Assembly (NCBI GenBank): GCA_963691655.1
Contig: OY829326.1
Coordinates: 115,603,388-115,667,387, forward strand
Length of the DNA: 64,000 nt
Reading direction: 5' to 3'
Source of the DNA: Toxonevra muliebris
Taxonomy: Eukaryota; Arthropoda; Insecta; Diptera; Pallopteridae
In this document: positions 12,203 to 25,438 of the stretch, piece after piece
Layout of the letters: each line of letters begins with the position of its first letter
How positions within the stretch are numbered: position 1 is the stretch's first letter
The notes under the pieces: generated by a model
The model's input: the letters and a program-made list of their open reading frames with translations, nothing else
Told to the model about the DNA's origin: nothing
The model's database searches: none
Made by a program: the position numbers and the translations under genes

Positions 12203-13910
12203 TATATCCTACTAATGTTCAAAAATTCAAGTGAAATAAGAGAAATGTTTCTCTGAGTTTTCTTTAAGATACTGATACTTACTGTTAATGCGTTTATTCT
12301 ATATATGCAGCATTAACGCCGTAAGTTCCCTTTAATAAAAATCCCAGGCTCCAAAGGTTATAGTAGATATAATGCCAACTACAGATATTATCTGTAAATT
12401 GCAGAGCCCTGAACATATTTATTTTTTATTTTATTATTTGCATAAAATATTAAAGAATTTCAATCAGATTTTGAGAAAAAAAACTCCGGATTGAAAGTGT
12501 TAAAGTTGTGACACAATTCAACTGACAGCTCTTCGTGTTTCCTGAGAACGAGAATCACAAGCGAGTGAATCGAAGCAACATCAACCCACAGTTGTAGCAC
12601 CACATAAAGTTCGAACTGCCCAATAATTTAAAATATTTTTGTTTCATTGACTAAATTTAAAAAAAAAAAAATTTTGTTTTTCCTTTTTTTTTTTTTTGTT
12701 TATGCCAACAACTTTTCAATGTTAGTGTCATTCTTTGCTAGTTACGTATTGTTTTCACAGACAATGCTAATTAGTTTTTGTTGCTGTTGTTGTATAGTAT
12801 ATGGCTAGCATCTTGTCATTTGTTGTTTTTATTAACGCAGCTTATTTGTTGCCTAAGTTAACGAGTTAAGGAGGCGTGAATTGCTTTTTGTCTGAGCATA
12901 TTGGTAATCTGCACGATGCTTACAGATAAATAATTATGCATACATTCATACATATGAATGTAAATAGGTTTATGTATGTATGTATGTGTGTACATATGTT
13001 TCATGATAAGAATAAAATTCACATATTTTCAAATACTTTCGGTTAAAAATTTCGTTCATGTCAGGGCAGTAAAGTCATTTTATTTAAAAAAAAAATTTCA
13101 TCTCAAAAATGTATCCTGCCTACAACTTCAATAAAAATATATGGCATCCCTCGCACAGTTAATCATTGAATATGGCATGCAACATGAGGCAAGGTGTTTT
13201 TGTAAATATTGCAATACTTTAACTTCAGCGCTTGTTTGTCAGTAAGAAAACACTTTATAAATCATGTTAGTTCTTTCTACTGCAGCAACAACAATAACAA
13301 CAACAAAGGTCGGCAATATGCAAAAGCTGCAATAAAGTAAAAAATAATGTGAAGATAGGAGGAAGCAACAAAAAAAGTTGTTGCTTTTATAAAGGGCGGA
13401 AAAATTTAAAACTCAATGCAGCGCATCATAATTCACAAACGCACAATTGCCGAGCGCAAGCGCATAAACTGAGCTGAGGTGAAGTTGAACTGAACTGAAC
13501 TAAGCTGAGCTGAAGTTGAAGTGCTGAAGACCTAGTTTTTGCATTTAAGTTTTATTTTTTGCAATTTTATTTTTACTATATTTACATATGTTTCATGATT
13601 TACATCATGATTTCAAAGCAAGAAAAAAGAGGAAAAGTCAAAGAAATAATAATAATTTTTTCCAAACGAATGAATGGGTGTTTCTGAGTACCTAACTAAC
13701 CTATTTTATATATGCAAATAATTTCACATATGATCGCTTAAGAATTTCACACGAATTCTTGCTTTTTTTGTACACAAATAAATATGCGAGTTTACCAAAA
13801 ATTTGAAAATCAGAAAACGTACCTACATAAATAGACAATTCATTGAAGTTTCTAGTATTCATATGAAAATTCGGCTTTTTTGTTTAACTTTGGCAAAGTA
13901 ATTGTTGGTT
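12203..13910. other. Gene-free stretch with simple repeats
   Basis: AT-rich, with TATG/TACA microsatellite near 12945-13000, poly-A/poly-T runs near 12660-12700 and a repeated TGAACTGAACTAAGCTGAGC-type track around 13470-13525. No coding similarity seen. Confidence 0.55.
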
Positions 13911-13979
13911 CTATTGCAGGCACTGGTGTTCAGACAGAGAAATGAAATAAGGATTGAAATCAGCAACCCCGAACACTAG

Positions 13980-15838
13980 TTCGATTCAATGCAAAGATCT
14001 CCCAGTCATCACTTTTGATGATCCCCCGCTGACAATGCAAAGAAATGTGTAAGACTATTTGTTAAACAATTTCTTGAACACCCCTCATCGATTGACAAAA
14101 ACAGACGAGTAACCCTTAGCAAAATCCACAAACTCGAGACTATCAATGAACTCAACACCTACACATTCACGTGTAATGAAGTCGACAATGTCATCAAGAA
14201 CGCCAAACCATCGAAAGGCTTGGGACCAGATGGTATCTCGATGGTAATGCTAAATAACCTAGATGAACCAGGGTTGTTGAACTATTTAACGTCAGCGCTC
14301 AACTTATCAGTGCACATATCAACAATACCAGATATCTGGAAGGTAGGACGAATTATCCCGCTCCCGAAACCAGGTAAACAGGCAGACTAAGGGAAATCAT
14401 ATAGGCCCCTCTCGCTCCTCTCAGCGGTGCTGACAACATTTAAAGCGCTACTCCTACCCACGTCGTCGGAACACCTGGACCTCGCACAACATCGGGATGA
14501 TTTCAGAATGAACCACAGTGCGACCACCGCTCTAAACATATTACAAGCACAGATAAGCCATTGGTTGAACCAGAAAAGACAGTCCTAGCGACACTTGATT
14601 TTGCTAAGGCTTTTCAATCAAGCTACACTCTTGCGTGTTGTTTACGACTCACCGCTACCCTCCAATATCAAACGATGGCTGGCATGCTATATGTGTGGTC
14701 GACACTCGTGTTTAGAGTTCTGCAACAGCAGATCGAAACACCGGAAGGTAAAGCAAGGGGTCCCTTAAGGTGAAGTTCTGTCACCGCTGCTATTCAACTA
14801 CTACATGTCCCAACTGCCTCAACCACCCCAAAACATTGTACTTATCTCTTATGCGGACGACTGCACAGTTCTCACCACAGGTAACAACATTCCAAAGCTA
14901 TGTAAAGAATTGAACACCTACTTGGCATCTATTGCGACATTTTTAAGAGTCCGCAACTTGCAACACTTTTTACCACCTGGACGAAAGAAGTAGGACTAAC
15001 CCTTGATATAAACATCGAAGGTAGAAGCATACCAACGGTGAAATACCCTAAAATCCTTGGCGTAACCTTCGACAATCTCATTACCTTCTCAGCTAATGCT
15101 AATAACCTACGCAATCGCTTAAGAAGACGAAATAATGTGCTGAAGGCCCTAGTTGGGAGTAAATGGGGCAGGGACAAAGAGACCATTCTCGTCACATACA
15201 AAGCTATTTAACGGTCAGAAGCGAACTATGCGGCACCAATCTGAACACCACTTATTAGCGATACGCAGTGGAAAGGATTGGAAACATGCCAGAACGCAGC
15301 TCTTCGTATCGCTACTGGTTGCCGTTTTATGACTGCCATCTCAATGTCAAGAATACAATATGCTGCTAGCAAAAGCAAAACACTTCTTACTCGCATGCCA
15401 TAAAGAGAACCACCCCAATACAAACCTAGCAACCACCACACCACCACCAAGGAACATACGCAAACACCTGACCCAGCACAGGGTAGACTTGACGCGATTT
15501 ATTAACTCGGTAAACATGGCCAAAGCTGCAAATGTCCCGACCATAGTGCTGAACGGGCGACCACCACCCATAAACGACGCAGAAAAAAGGCTCCCAAGAG
15601 AAACACAGAGCACTCTTGTACAGCTCAGATCCGGTTGAAGCCGCATAGTTAATTGCTATATATCCAGGATCAGCGAAGACGTCACAAACACCTGCCCAGG
15701 TTGTGACAGTGCCCCTCACAACACAGCTCACCTTTTTCCTGCCCACAGTACCCAAAAGACCCGACTCCACTCTCTCCTTGAACGCATCCCATTGCCGCGG
15801 CCTGCTTCCTGGGTGTTTTCAATAGCTGAAACATATTG
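13980..15838 (+). pseudogene. Jockey-group LINE reverse transcriptase and C-terminus, decayed
   Basis: Several frames joined in order give a non-LTR ORF2. The upstream RT portion has AKPSKGLGPDGISMVML (about 14205-14255) and then IIPLPKPGKQAD, in-frame stop, KSYRPLSLLS (about 14350-14420). The core includes GEVLSPLLFNYYM and the catalytic SYADDC (YADD at 14850-14861). A post-RT region follows (KYPKILGVTFDN, about 15035-15080), then a cysteine-poor C-terminal remnant near 15690-15830. The endonuclease and ORF1 are absent. Stops and frameshifts interrupt it at least six times, for example between 14761 and 14805 and after 15210. No RNase H domain is visible, unlike the I-group copies in this window. 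Confidence 0.85.
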
Positions 15839-15839
15839 A

Positions 15840-18140
15840 AAACAAATTTCTAACAACTAGTTCGATTGAAAGTTTTCCTTGTATGAAAATATTTTCTAGT
15901 ATTTTTATTGATATCAACCTTTAAGTATTCCACTCCCAGTATACCAAATTTCCCCGGTTCAGAAAACAACCTGTTCCAAGCTATATGGATATGGAAATAA
16001 TTTAATTTTTTGTTAACAAATTTTTAAGTTTGGGGCAAATAATATTTTTGCTTCCAAAAAATCACTGATATTTGAGATGTCTCGATTACATATACAAACT
16101 TTTTTTGGTAAATTATTAATTCCCACCTTCTTCTTCTTCAAAAAAAAATAAAAATTTATAAGCTTAATTAAATGTACCGTACCATTCATAAATTAACCAT
16201 TTGCAAAAGACCTTACCACATATTGATTGAGCGCCCCAAGAAACAACATCTACATACAGTGTTCCACTCCGCTCCGCACAAACTCTTTCGCTGACGCTAT
16301 GTGTATTTTTTGCCTTCCACTTGAAAGCACCAAAAAAATGCACCTGAGGCTAATGTCACTCAATTCCAAATACTGTCAACTTGTGTGCATGTGTGCGTAC
16401 GATTAACCCTTGCTATTTCGCTTACCTCAAAATCAACCCCCAACTCCCCCCCATAAAGTAGCAAATTTTCACTTGGCTAAATTTATACAAACAAACTGCT
16501 AATAAATGCTATTAACTAAAGTAAATAAATGCTACAAATTAATACTTAGCTCTCCCCACCAGAAATTTTCCAATTTGCCTAAAATGAAATTTGATTTCTT
16601 TTGAATATGTGAAATAGCAACTTCCTGATTTTCTGAATATTTTTTTTTCATTTATTTGCATTTGCATTAACTTCAAAGCTTATTAACCCCTCCAAGCGCT
16701 AACCCTTTACCTGGTAAAAAATAAAGTAGCATTCTTTTTTTTTTACTATCACAAGTCAATGAAATAAAAATTGAAAACATTTACCTCATTTCCTGGCTAG
16801 TTTGAGCATTATTCTAGGTACAAAGCTTTTAATTTTGTTGATACTTTTTTTTGTAGTGATTTTCACCTTTTTACATTTTTATCCTTTTTGCAAATGTTTT
16901 TTTTTTCCATGCTCGACATTAAAAATCAATTGCGAAAAGAAAAATCCTTTTAATTTATTAACAAATAAAAGAATCAAGGACCTTCTTCATCGTGTCTATT
17001 ACAAAATTTAATCAATCTAATCGTGCACTTTACATTGAAAGTCCAAGTGATTTTTTTTTTTCTGGCAATTTTTATTTTGCAATTGTTCTTTTGTCGGTGT
17101 TGTTTTCTTTTTGTTATTCTTATTGTTGTAACAAACACTTTTTTTATTGTTTGTAAGAAAGTGAATTGGATTGAATTGAATTGAATTGCACCCTCAGTTT
17201 GACCCTTTCAAATGCTCATTTGCTCAATATTATTTGCATTTTATCCCTGCAATTGAATATTTTCTGTTCTGCATTCTACATACATAATGGGTACATTATT
17301 TTACTTTTAATTTAATTTTATTATTCTTATTTTGTGGGGTTTTAAATCTATTAAAGTTTTTTCTTTTTGGTATTTTACTCAAAATTATTGAAGGAGTAGC
17401 TAAAGTTCGCTCGAGTACTAAATTAATTGGTTCAGAATACTTTTGTGAGATGAACAGGAAGTTCATTATGGATTTGGGGGGGTATTTTACGAAGAGTGTG
17501 CATTTTGGGAAAAATGTATCAGTTCTTTTATAAGCCCAAAAACTAATATAGCTTCGAACTACAGTAATTTAAGAAATTTTAATTCTAGCACTAACATAGT
17601 CAGGGGGCGTTACATGTATATTTCTGTTAGTAAAGTAGGAATAATTACATACAGTTAAAACCAGCTTTTTTATTATCATTAATATCTTCCGTATATTTTC
17701 CAGTGCAAATTACGCACATAAGTACATGTTTATTGTCAATTAAATTGGAATTTTCGCCCAAGTCCCTATGGATTGGCAGTACGAAGAGTACACTGAGTGT
17801 TTCGCTGCCCATTGAGTTCCATATATAAGTTCTTTAGTCTTTACCTATCCACACTTGATGGTTGAGAATCTGCTCGTGTCATAAAAATCCTAAATTTTCA
17901 AAACCCTGGTATCTTTTTAAAGTCCTGATCATACAATCACTTTTTCATTTTATACTTTTCATTAAATATTCAAAATAAATTACATTTTCACAAGCCCTTT
18001 GCTTTATGCAATCATAATTTTGGAACGAAACATCCGATTTGGATGTTTGTGTACATTTTCGACAAGTACACATCGAGACCTTTCCAACAAGCATAGGTTA
18101 TGATATTTTAAACTATCTTCCTAACAAAATTTTGTACACT
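15840..18140. other. Gene-free AT-rich stretch
   Basis: Long T-runs and A-runs, a TTGAA microsatellite at about 17165-17190 and a G-run at 17476-17482. I see no protein similarity on either strand. Confidence 0.55.
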
Positions 18141-18148
18141 CTCTAAAA

Positions 18149-18205
18149 CAGCGGTTCTCAACTGTGCTCATTCTACCCCCCCCCCCCCCCGCCCCCCCTT
18201 TTCGA
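18149..18205 (+). repeat. hAT-like terminus candidate with poly-C tract
   Basis: CAGCGGTTCTCAACTGTGCT at 18149 has the CAGNGGTTCTCAAC form seen at ends of many hAT transposons. It is followed by a long C-run (18175-18199). No matching opposite end was found within the window, so this may be a solo end. The decayed hAT transposase at 19450-20560 lies 1.3 kb away, but linkage is only suggestive. Confidence 0.4.
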
Positions 18206-19449
18206 ATTCGTGTCAAACCCGCGCCTGCCCTACTTTGATTTTCACACAACAGTTTTTTATGTTTGTTTACTATTGTTTTAATTAAATCATACCCGCCTGG
18301 ATAAAATTCTAGTTGTTCCGTAGTTCGGAGGAGGCTGTGGTTAGTCAGCGTCAAAGATAAACTAGGCTAGTAAATTTATTTAGTAGTTGAAGAGTTCCTC
18401 GTGAGGAAAACTAGGATGGTAAAGTTTTAGTGACGTTTTAGTTGGGAATTCCCTAGCATAAACTAATCAAATAATTAATAAATCGAGTCAATCATGAATT
18501 ATCTTAAGTGATTCCTAATGTTAAAGTTTGTGATAGTAAAAGGTAGTCGAGAAACTAACCAAATGGTATTTTACATTGGATTTCCCTTTTTTAATAAATT
18601 TGTCGTATTTTTTCTGTTTAAAGCTATTATCGGTGCGAATTCGCACCATTTTCTATGCGTCTCTGCTGCAAATCTTGAAAGCGCAAAGAGGCACACACTG
18701 TTTCTTTACATTGAAATCGCAACAGCTGATTTTCATTTCTTTCTGCCACATATAAGAGATTTTTATTAGAGATTTTTACCAGTTCAATTAACTATTAAAT
18801 TAAATATAAATATTAGAATAATTTGCTTTTTTCTTTTTGTTTACTTTTTTTCATTTTACTTCTCCTTTTTTATTTTGTTAATTGTTGGCATGAAAACGTA
18901 GCAGTTTGCGTTTTCAGGACGACAAAAGAGGGGAACTGTGAATTTTCGAAAAAAATGATGATTTTTACGCCGCGTAAATTCGTCGATACGCCACAATTCT
19001 GTTTATAGCTTTAAGTGGGTCAGTATATGGCATACTTGTTTTTATTCATGCTGCAAAAACTTCCCAAAAATTTGTGTTACAGTGTAATTAGAACGAGCTA
19101 TGTGTTTCAACGTGATTGTCGAAACTCTGAGTTCCATACCGAATGCTTATTTCGCAAGCATTTCAACTGCTCTTAAAATTTCGCCGAATAATAGTTCTGG
19201 GACATGACGAAATTATAATAGGTGATAGCAGCGTCAGCTCTGTCTTCTTCTTCTCTAATTTTTTTTATATGAAGATAATCTTAACTGTCAAAATCTTTGT
19301 TTTTTTTTTTTGTTTCCATGCATTTGTTCTTGTGCTTTTGACAATTACGATTTTTAGCAACAACAAAGTAGCGTGTTGTTATTGTTACGTTGTACTTGTT
19401 GTAATGCTGCTACCACAATGTAAAATCCGCCTTGGTTCTGCATTTTTCG

Positions 19450-20560
19450 TTCTCTTTATTCTCCGTATTCACAATTTCGTGAACATGCTTTACTGGCGAT
19501 GCCAAATAACGTGATTTTTCTTGCAATCAAATTGTTAAAGAAAGAGTGCAACTGAAATCCAGGAAGAGTAAAACTATCACAAACCAAAAGATTGATGATT
19601 TGCTTCTCTGAACTTCTGCAAGGAAGCAGACTGCTGTTGTTAAAATGATCCAAGATTTCTCAGAAATTTCTTCTAATCACATGTGTAATCTTGAATAGTT
19701 CGATTAAGGATAGTATGCTATCATGTCGTTCAATGAATCTTGTTTCTCAAAGACGAATGAGACTCTCATTCTAACTCTCCAAAGCATTTTCCTGAATGAG
19801 ATCTTTAAAAATTTTCATCACAAACGCGTGGTTACTAAACAAGTTCCGAATAGGTTTGACTGGCATGGCATTTGACAATTCGAGGTTTAAACGATGGCTG
19901 TAACAATGAACGTACATCATCACTGAATACAGATTGTTCTTTCACTACTGTGCGACACTGACATGACCAAACATGTTACGTGCTGTATCATAACCTTGAC
20001 CAGTGCATTTTTTCTTTTCAAAACTTAACTCTCCACAAAGTATCTGGAGAGTTTCAGTTATTTTTCAGAAGTCTGGTGAAGAACTTCAGAAGTCTGGTCG
20101 GGAAAGCTTCAGCTATTTTTCAGAAATCTGGTTGTAAATCGGTACGAATCCTACAAAATCTTTGCGAATAATCAGTTGACACAAGTCTTCGTGGTAGTCG
20201 ACGTATCTTAGACATAACAACATTTGTTCAATGCCTGATATATCCATGGTTTCATAAAGTAAAGTATGGTGCATCCACTTTCTTAATAATTTTCCTGATG
20301 ATTACATATGTTAGAAAATATTTGTATTTTTTTATTCTGAATATCTGGACGTAGCATTTTTGGGATTATTGAGAACATGTCTTCAATTTCACAGAGCTCC
20401 GAATCGGTCCGAAATCGCAGAAGAGCTCGGAATTTTCCATCATTCAGTTGTGGTCTTGTCAACGACAAAGCTCTAAAGATGCGATCAGAAACCGTTATTT
20501 TGAAATCAGAATTGTCAATTGAAATAACAGATAGCGGCAAACAGACCGCGAAAAATACTA
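19450..20560 (-). pseudogene. hAT-superfamily transposase remnant (ZMYM1/TTF-type-like)
   Basis: On the minus strand, decayed translation follows the order of the hAT transposase-like proteins often named zinc finger MYM-type 1-like. First comes a segment ending NDGKFRALLRFRTDS (20480-20400). A KIQIFSNIC block lies near 20310, then DISGIEQMLLCLRYVDY (about 20250-20200), the usual ADETTDxxGxEQ region with its start damaged. Next are a KDFVGFVPI block, CTGQGYDTARNMFG (about 20010-19960), YVHCYSHRLNLELSNA (about 19915-19870) and LETRFIERHDSI (about 19745-19705). Each is a recognisable hAT catalytic-core landmark. Stops and frameshifts occur between almost all blocks. I do not see reliable element ends. 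Confidence 0.82.
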
Positions 20561-20564
20561 ACTA

Positions 20565-23050
20565 AAAATATTCCCTCATTCTTGGCAGGAGGAAGGAATA
20601 TTTTGAGTTTTATTCGACAATAGCACATTGCATTATTTTGCATTAATAGATTTTATTCAAAGGATGCGTTTTTCAGATCTGATTTTTCATATCGTCGTCG
20701 TTCAAGCAAAAATCACTAAGTCCAATTTAATTTTTTTAATTGGATCCGTACTAATTAGCATTAGATGATACAGTTAAAACGTATACTTATGTGTGCATCA
20801 ACCTGTTAACTTTTTAAGTTTTGCCAGTGCTCGTAGCTCACCATGCATTGCATTATCTAACTTCATCTCAGAAATTAAAAAAATGGACTTAGTGAATTTA
20901 GCTAGAACGGCGACAATATATGTATTGCAATTTTCCAAAATGAATTGAAATTTTCTTATTTTAGTATTATATTTTCTGATTTCGAAATTATTTTTTCTCA
21001 TTTTCAAATGATATTTTCTGGTCTCTAAATTAAGATTTCGATTTTGAAACCAAACTTTCTGATTTTCAGTAAACTATTCTGATTTCAAAATTACACTATT
21101 TGATTTAAAACAGTAAAAGGTGTGGAAAATAAGTATTTTTCAAAGTTCCCATACGTTTAAATATTAAAACCCCCTTAGATAATATGTGGATCCATTACTG
21201 GCTGAGCGCATATTTTGTTGGTAGCCTACTTATCCTAAAGTAAGTTAAGCGTTATTTGATTTCCCAGTTGTCAATATTGTTCCTCATGAAGTCCTTAAAT
21301 AAGAGTAAAATCATTAATTCTTAAGTTATTTGAATATTTAAAGGGTTGCAAATTTAGTTATTAAAGTAAATTCAAATTTATATTAATAAAATTTAAAATT
21401 ATGATTATAAAAAGCATATAATTCATGGGTATCAATTTATGAAATTGATATTTAAAATGAAGTAAAAGCAAACACAGTGGTTAAAAACAACAACAACAAT
21501 TACACCATTAAAATCAACAAACATTGCCGCGTATAACGAATATGACAACAAGCACCCTACCACACAAACGACAAACATTTATATGTGTATGTTGTTGATA
21601 CGCAAAAAAGTACCTGCTGCATTATATAAATATTTACATAATACCCGTACATACATATACATATATGTATGCATATTCGTATGTCAGAATATTCTAAGTA
21701 GAGTAGGTATGTTTTATGAAATGCGTAACGCCGCCGCCTGTTGTTGTCAACAACATGATCAGCATCCCCAACAAAACATTATCAACATCAACACCAATAA
21801 CATCAACATCAACATCGACTTTAGCATCGACAGCAACATCACAACATCATCAAAATCAACAACATCAGAAGCAGCAACATTGCAAGTATTATTGACAACG
21901 GGTGCGACGGCATTCGCTGTTCACATACGTGCCGCAGACAATTTGCATATTTATTTCGCCATTAATTAAATTACGTTGTGCAAATTGCAAAATGCATAAA
22001 GGATGCCAAAAGTATATGAAGATATGCAGCAGAAGCCACAGCAAGTAATATGCATGTGTGTGTGTGTGTGTGTGTGTACGTGCTGAATGCAATACATAGC
22101 TTGAGTTTGAATTCGCTTATAATTATTAAAGGATTAATATTTGCATGTATGTTGTAAGTGCAACGAGAAGGAGCAATGGCAACCAACAGCAGCAACAACA
22201 ATTACAACATATAATAGTGTGGATGTATATTGCATTGTTGCTGGTATGTTTGCTTTAAGCAATGCAACCGAATTGACTTTATGTCGTTTGCCACAAATTC
22301 ATGTTGCACATGAATAGATATACATACAATATTCATATGCCGACACACACTTATATATTCATTTGTGTATGTATGCAGGTATTGGAATCTTCAACATTAT
22401 TATGCATCCATTGGATATACAGTTAGGGTGAATGGATGTACGATACTCTCCTGTATCTGTGTTGCATATATATATATATATATATATAATTATATGTTCT
22501 GCCTGTTATAAGGATGAGATTGTTAATCATAATTTAAGTGTAAAGCTACTTTAAAATATTTATTGCATACAGATTTATGTGAGCTTTTTCAAAAGAAGGT
22601 CCAAGAAGACCCATAGTAAATAGACATATATATTGTAAAAAAAATATTCCTCGTTAAATTTTTCGATAGGCCACAGAGGACAAGAAACAGCTAAGATACT
22701 AAATGCAATAAGTTTTCTAATATTAAATAATAATGCATTGCCAAAAAACTCGACTAACTTTATGTCACCAAAAATTACTTTTGAAAAATCCATATTTCAA
22801 TTACGTCAATTCTTTAAAAACCCATAACTTGGCAAATAAACTTCATACAAAAAAAAATTGCGTGTCCACATTCACATTTTCTAGAAGTTTAATTAGGCTG
22901 AATTTCAGAACTTCACATTTTTTTGCGTTGTCCGCTTCACATGAAATGCGTCATAAGTAAAAATAATCAAAGAAAATAAATGTTCGTAAGATTTAACACA
23001 ATCGCGAAATTATGTATAGTACTTAATTAATTGGTTCAGATAGTACATAG
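20565..23050. other. Gene-free stretch with microsatellites and CAA/CATCAA low complexity
   Basis: It contains a TTCTGATTT/TTTCGAAATT degenerate repeat near 20960-21110, an AACATC/AACAAC tract at about 21765-21870 and a TG microsatellite at 22055-22077. A TA microsatellite lies at about 22466-22488. The open frame at 21583-21969 is largely this asparagine/isoleucine/threonine-coding simple repeat and lacks family similarity. Confidence 0.6.
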
Positions 23051-23058
23051 TACGAGAG

Positions 23059-24136
23059 CAGGGCCGTAGCCAGAAATTTTTTCGGGGGGGGCCGGCGGGG
23101 TTTTCATTCGAAGAAAATATTCGTAAATAATTTTTATCAAACTGATTTTTAAGTAAAATAAATTAAATCAATGATACATTTCATGAACCCTATAAAATTA
23201 AAATTTTAGGAAAAATTTTCCGATTTTTTTTAATCTTAACCTCAAAAAAATGGCCAAAAGTAACAAAAAATTTCCAAAAAAATCAAATTAAATTTTTTCA
23301 AATAAATATTATTCAATGTGCATTCTAGTCCATTTTTTTATCGTGAGGGACATAATTTTATTAACTCATTAACTTCCCACTACTGATGATGTACCCAACC
23401 TCAAAAAAATTACCAAAAATAGTAGAGGCTCATTTTTTTCAAATGATCATCATTTGGAATTTGAACCATTATCAATGATAAGGAACCCGGATGGGGTTGG
23501 CTTATATTCCCTAAATTCGTGAAGTCACAGCATTGAAACAGATCTTTCTAGTCGTGGTGCTCTGATCAATAATGGGTTATAAAATTAATTTTAAGATGGG
23601 TTTTGCTAATAAGATGGAGTTTTTGCGAAAGAATTTTTCACGTTGAGCACGAATCTGAGGTCAAAAACTTCCCATCTCGTAACGTTTTAGGAAAAAATGG
23701 GGTTCAAGCAAGTCTTATTTTACAAGGATCCGATAATTTTTTCTATTTTTTATTATTTTTTAACCTTTCAAACTGATTCAGGACGAAACCTTAAATCAAA
23801 AACAGTTACTGACCCAGAAAAACTATGAATGCAGGAGTGCTCAGTATCACCTTCTCTTTTTGAATCCGTAGTCAAACCTCATGTCGAAGAAAACAAATCG
23901 GATTTGATCGCTTAGTGTAACTAAGATTTCAAATTTATTTTTTTTTTATATATGACTTTAAAAAAAAAAAACCGATGGAAGTAAAAAATATCGTTAAATA
24001 GATTTTATTTTGACTTTTTTCCATCCATTGGCAATTAATCTAAAAAATTAGAATAAAGTTTCCACATTTCGGGGGGGGGGGGGGAGGGGTAGGTCAGAAC
24101 CCCTAAAATACGCCCGCCCCCCTAAATACGGCCTTG
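23059..24136 (+). mobile_element. Non-autonomous hAT-like element, copy 1
   Basis: The left end reads CAGGGCCGTAGCCAG and the right end, on the minus strand, CAAGGCCGTATTTAG. It is flanked by a perfect 8-bp duplication TACGAGAG (23051-23058 and 24137-24144), the hallmark size of hAT insertions. Both ends carry subterminal G/C homopolymer tracts (23084-23091 and about 24070-24083). The 1078-bp interior is AT-rich and has no transposase. A second copy in the opposite orientation lies at 31348-32226 and shares many interior blocks. Confidence 0.9.
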
Positions 24137-24592
24137 TACGAGAGGGACGAATTATATGACATGTACTTATGTACATGTATTTATCTGACGACTGGGAACG
24201 CTGTTTTCAGCAGGAGCTGAGAGCAACAGAAAATCATGTGGCATAAAATATATGATTAAAAATTTTACTAGTAATGATATATGTATACATTCAGTTTCAA
24301 ATCACGTTCCATGTTTGAAATCTCGTGCATACGCATTTTTTTTACATTTTTTGTCTCTGAAGTCAAGCCAAAAACCTAAGCGCAAAAATTGTTCGTAAAA
24401 TCTTTGCACTAATTGTTTCAAAAAATTCTTTAAACTGGTACTAAAAAACATATTTTATAAATATCTTTATAAAAGATAAGAGAACATGAAAATAAAAAAA
24501 TGAAGAAAAAGGGTTATGCAGTGTTTGTCTACAGCTCCATAGCTATGTTTTTTTTTAATCTATCATAAACAGTGCTGTCAAAGGTATTCGTA

Positions 24593-25022
24593 GACGACCT
24601 CGATAGTCAAGTGGATAGTGCACTAGACTTTCATCCAGAAGGTTGCGGGTTCGATTCCCGTCTCATAAACTTCTTATATTCACTATCGATATGAAGTGGA
24701 TGAGAATTATAAGAATGTGTACAAGTACACACCTTGGTTGGTAATGGCAAGACCACCGAGCTGATAAAAAATTGCCACATAGCCGTTCGGAATCGGCGTT
24801 AAACTGTAGGTCCTACCATCGCCACTGTGGTCTAGTGGAAGAGTGCCAGACTCTTGTTTCTGGAGACCCGAGTTCGATTCTCGGCTTGGGTATGTTTCTT
24901 ATCTATCTTTCTTTCTCTCTTCCTTTCTTTCTTTCTTGGGGCTTTGGTACAATAGATGTTATAGGTCGCAGTGCCTGACGTTCGAGTCGTCCTTCCTTCA
25001 AATAATAATAATAATAAATAAT
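24593..25022 (+). mobile_element. Dimeric tRNA-derived SINE with perfect target duplication
   Basis: Flanked by the 12-bp direct repeat AAGGTATTCGTA (24581-24592 and 25023-25034). The 5' unit (24600-24668) is tRNA-like: an A-box-like TAGTCAAGTGG and a B box GGTTCGATTCC. A middle part (about 24740-24812) contains CCGTTCGGAATCGGCG and AACTGTAGGTCC, resembling, as I recall it, a LINE-derived segment widespread in flies. A second tRNA-like unit (24823-24892) has TGGTCTAGTGG and AGTTCGATTCT. The 3' end is a CTTT microsatellite region, a short unique segment and a TAA-repeat tail (about 25001-25022). Transcription by RNA polymerase III from the 5' unit is expected from the boxes. The intact target duplication suggests fairly recent insertion. 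Confidence 0.92.
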
Positions 25023-25438
25023 AAGGTATTCGTACACCGCTCAAATCTTAATCCTCCTGTCCTCCCCAATCGGAAAAAATCCTCCTATTTCATATTTTTG
25101 AATTTTTGGGTTGTATGCAAAATAAAAGCAAATCAAACTAAATGTGTTCTGTTGGGTTATTTTCGTATCTGTCTGTGTAATATTTGTTACTATGATTAGC
25201 TCTATTTTTTTTATCGCTGGGTTACTGTCAAAATTCAAAACTTTGTGTTCCATTTTCAGAAGTTTTTGCTTGGGTTTGTGTTAATGTTTGTAATTTTTTG
25301 CAATTGAGATCAATAGCAGAAAAATCGCGTAAAAATTAGTTTGCATATTCAATACTTAGATATCAATAAAGTAGTAATAAATTTATATTTTTATTAGATT
25401 TTGAACTGGAGGAATTTTGGTGTGAAATTTTTCATTTA

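Noticed and set aside
15347..15770. Several long open frames on both strands
   Set aside because: They are alternative frames across the decayed LINE C-terminus at 13980-15838.
18175..18199. Long homopolymer C tract as a functional element
   Set aside because: Homopolymer length is unreliable in assemblies; it is more simply part of a hAT-like terminal structure or a sequencing-sensitive tract.
21583..21969. 128-residue open frame
   Set aside because: Mostly an AACATC/AACAAC simple repeat, with no conserved family features.
24600..24892. Two tRNA-like sequences that could be taken as tRNA genes
   Set aside because: Both lie inside one unit with a target-site duplication and TAA tail, so they are SINE units; no complete cloverleaf with a good acceptor stem was seen.
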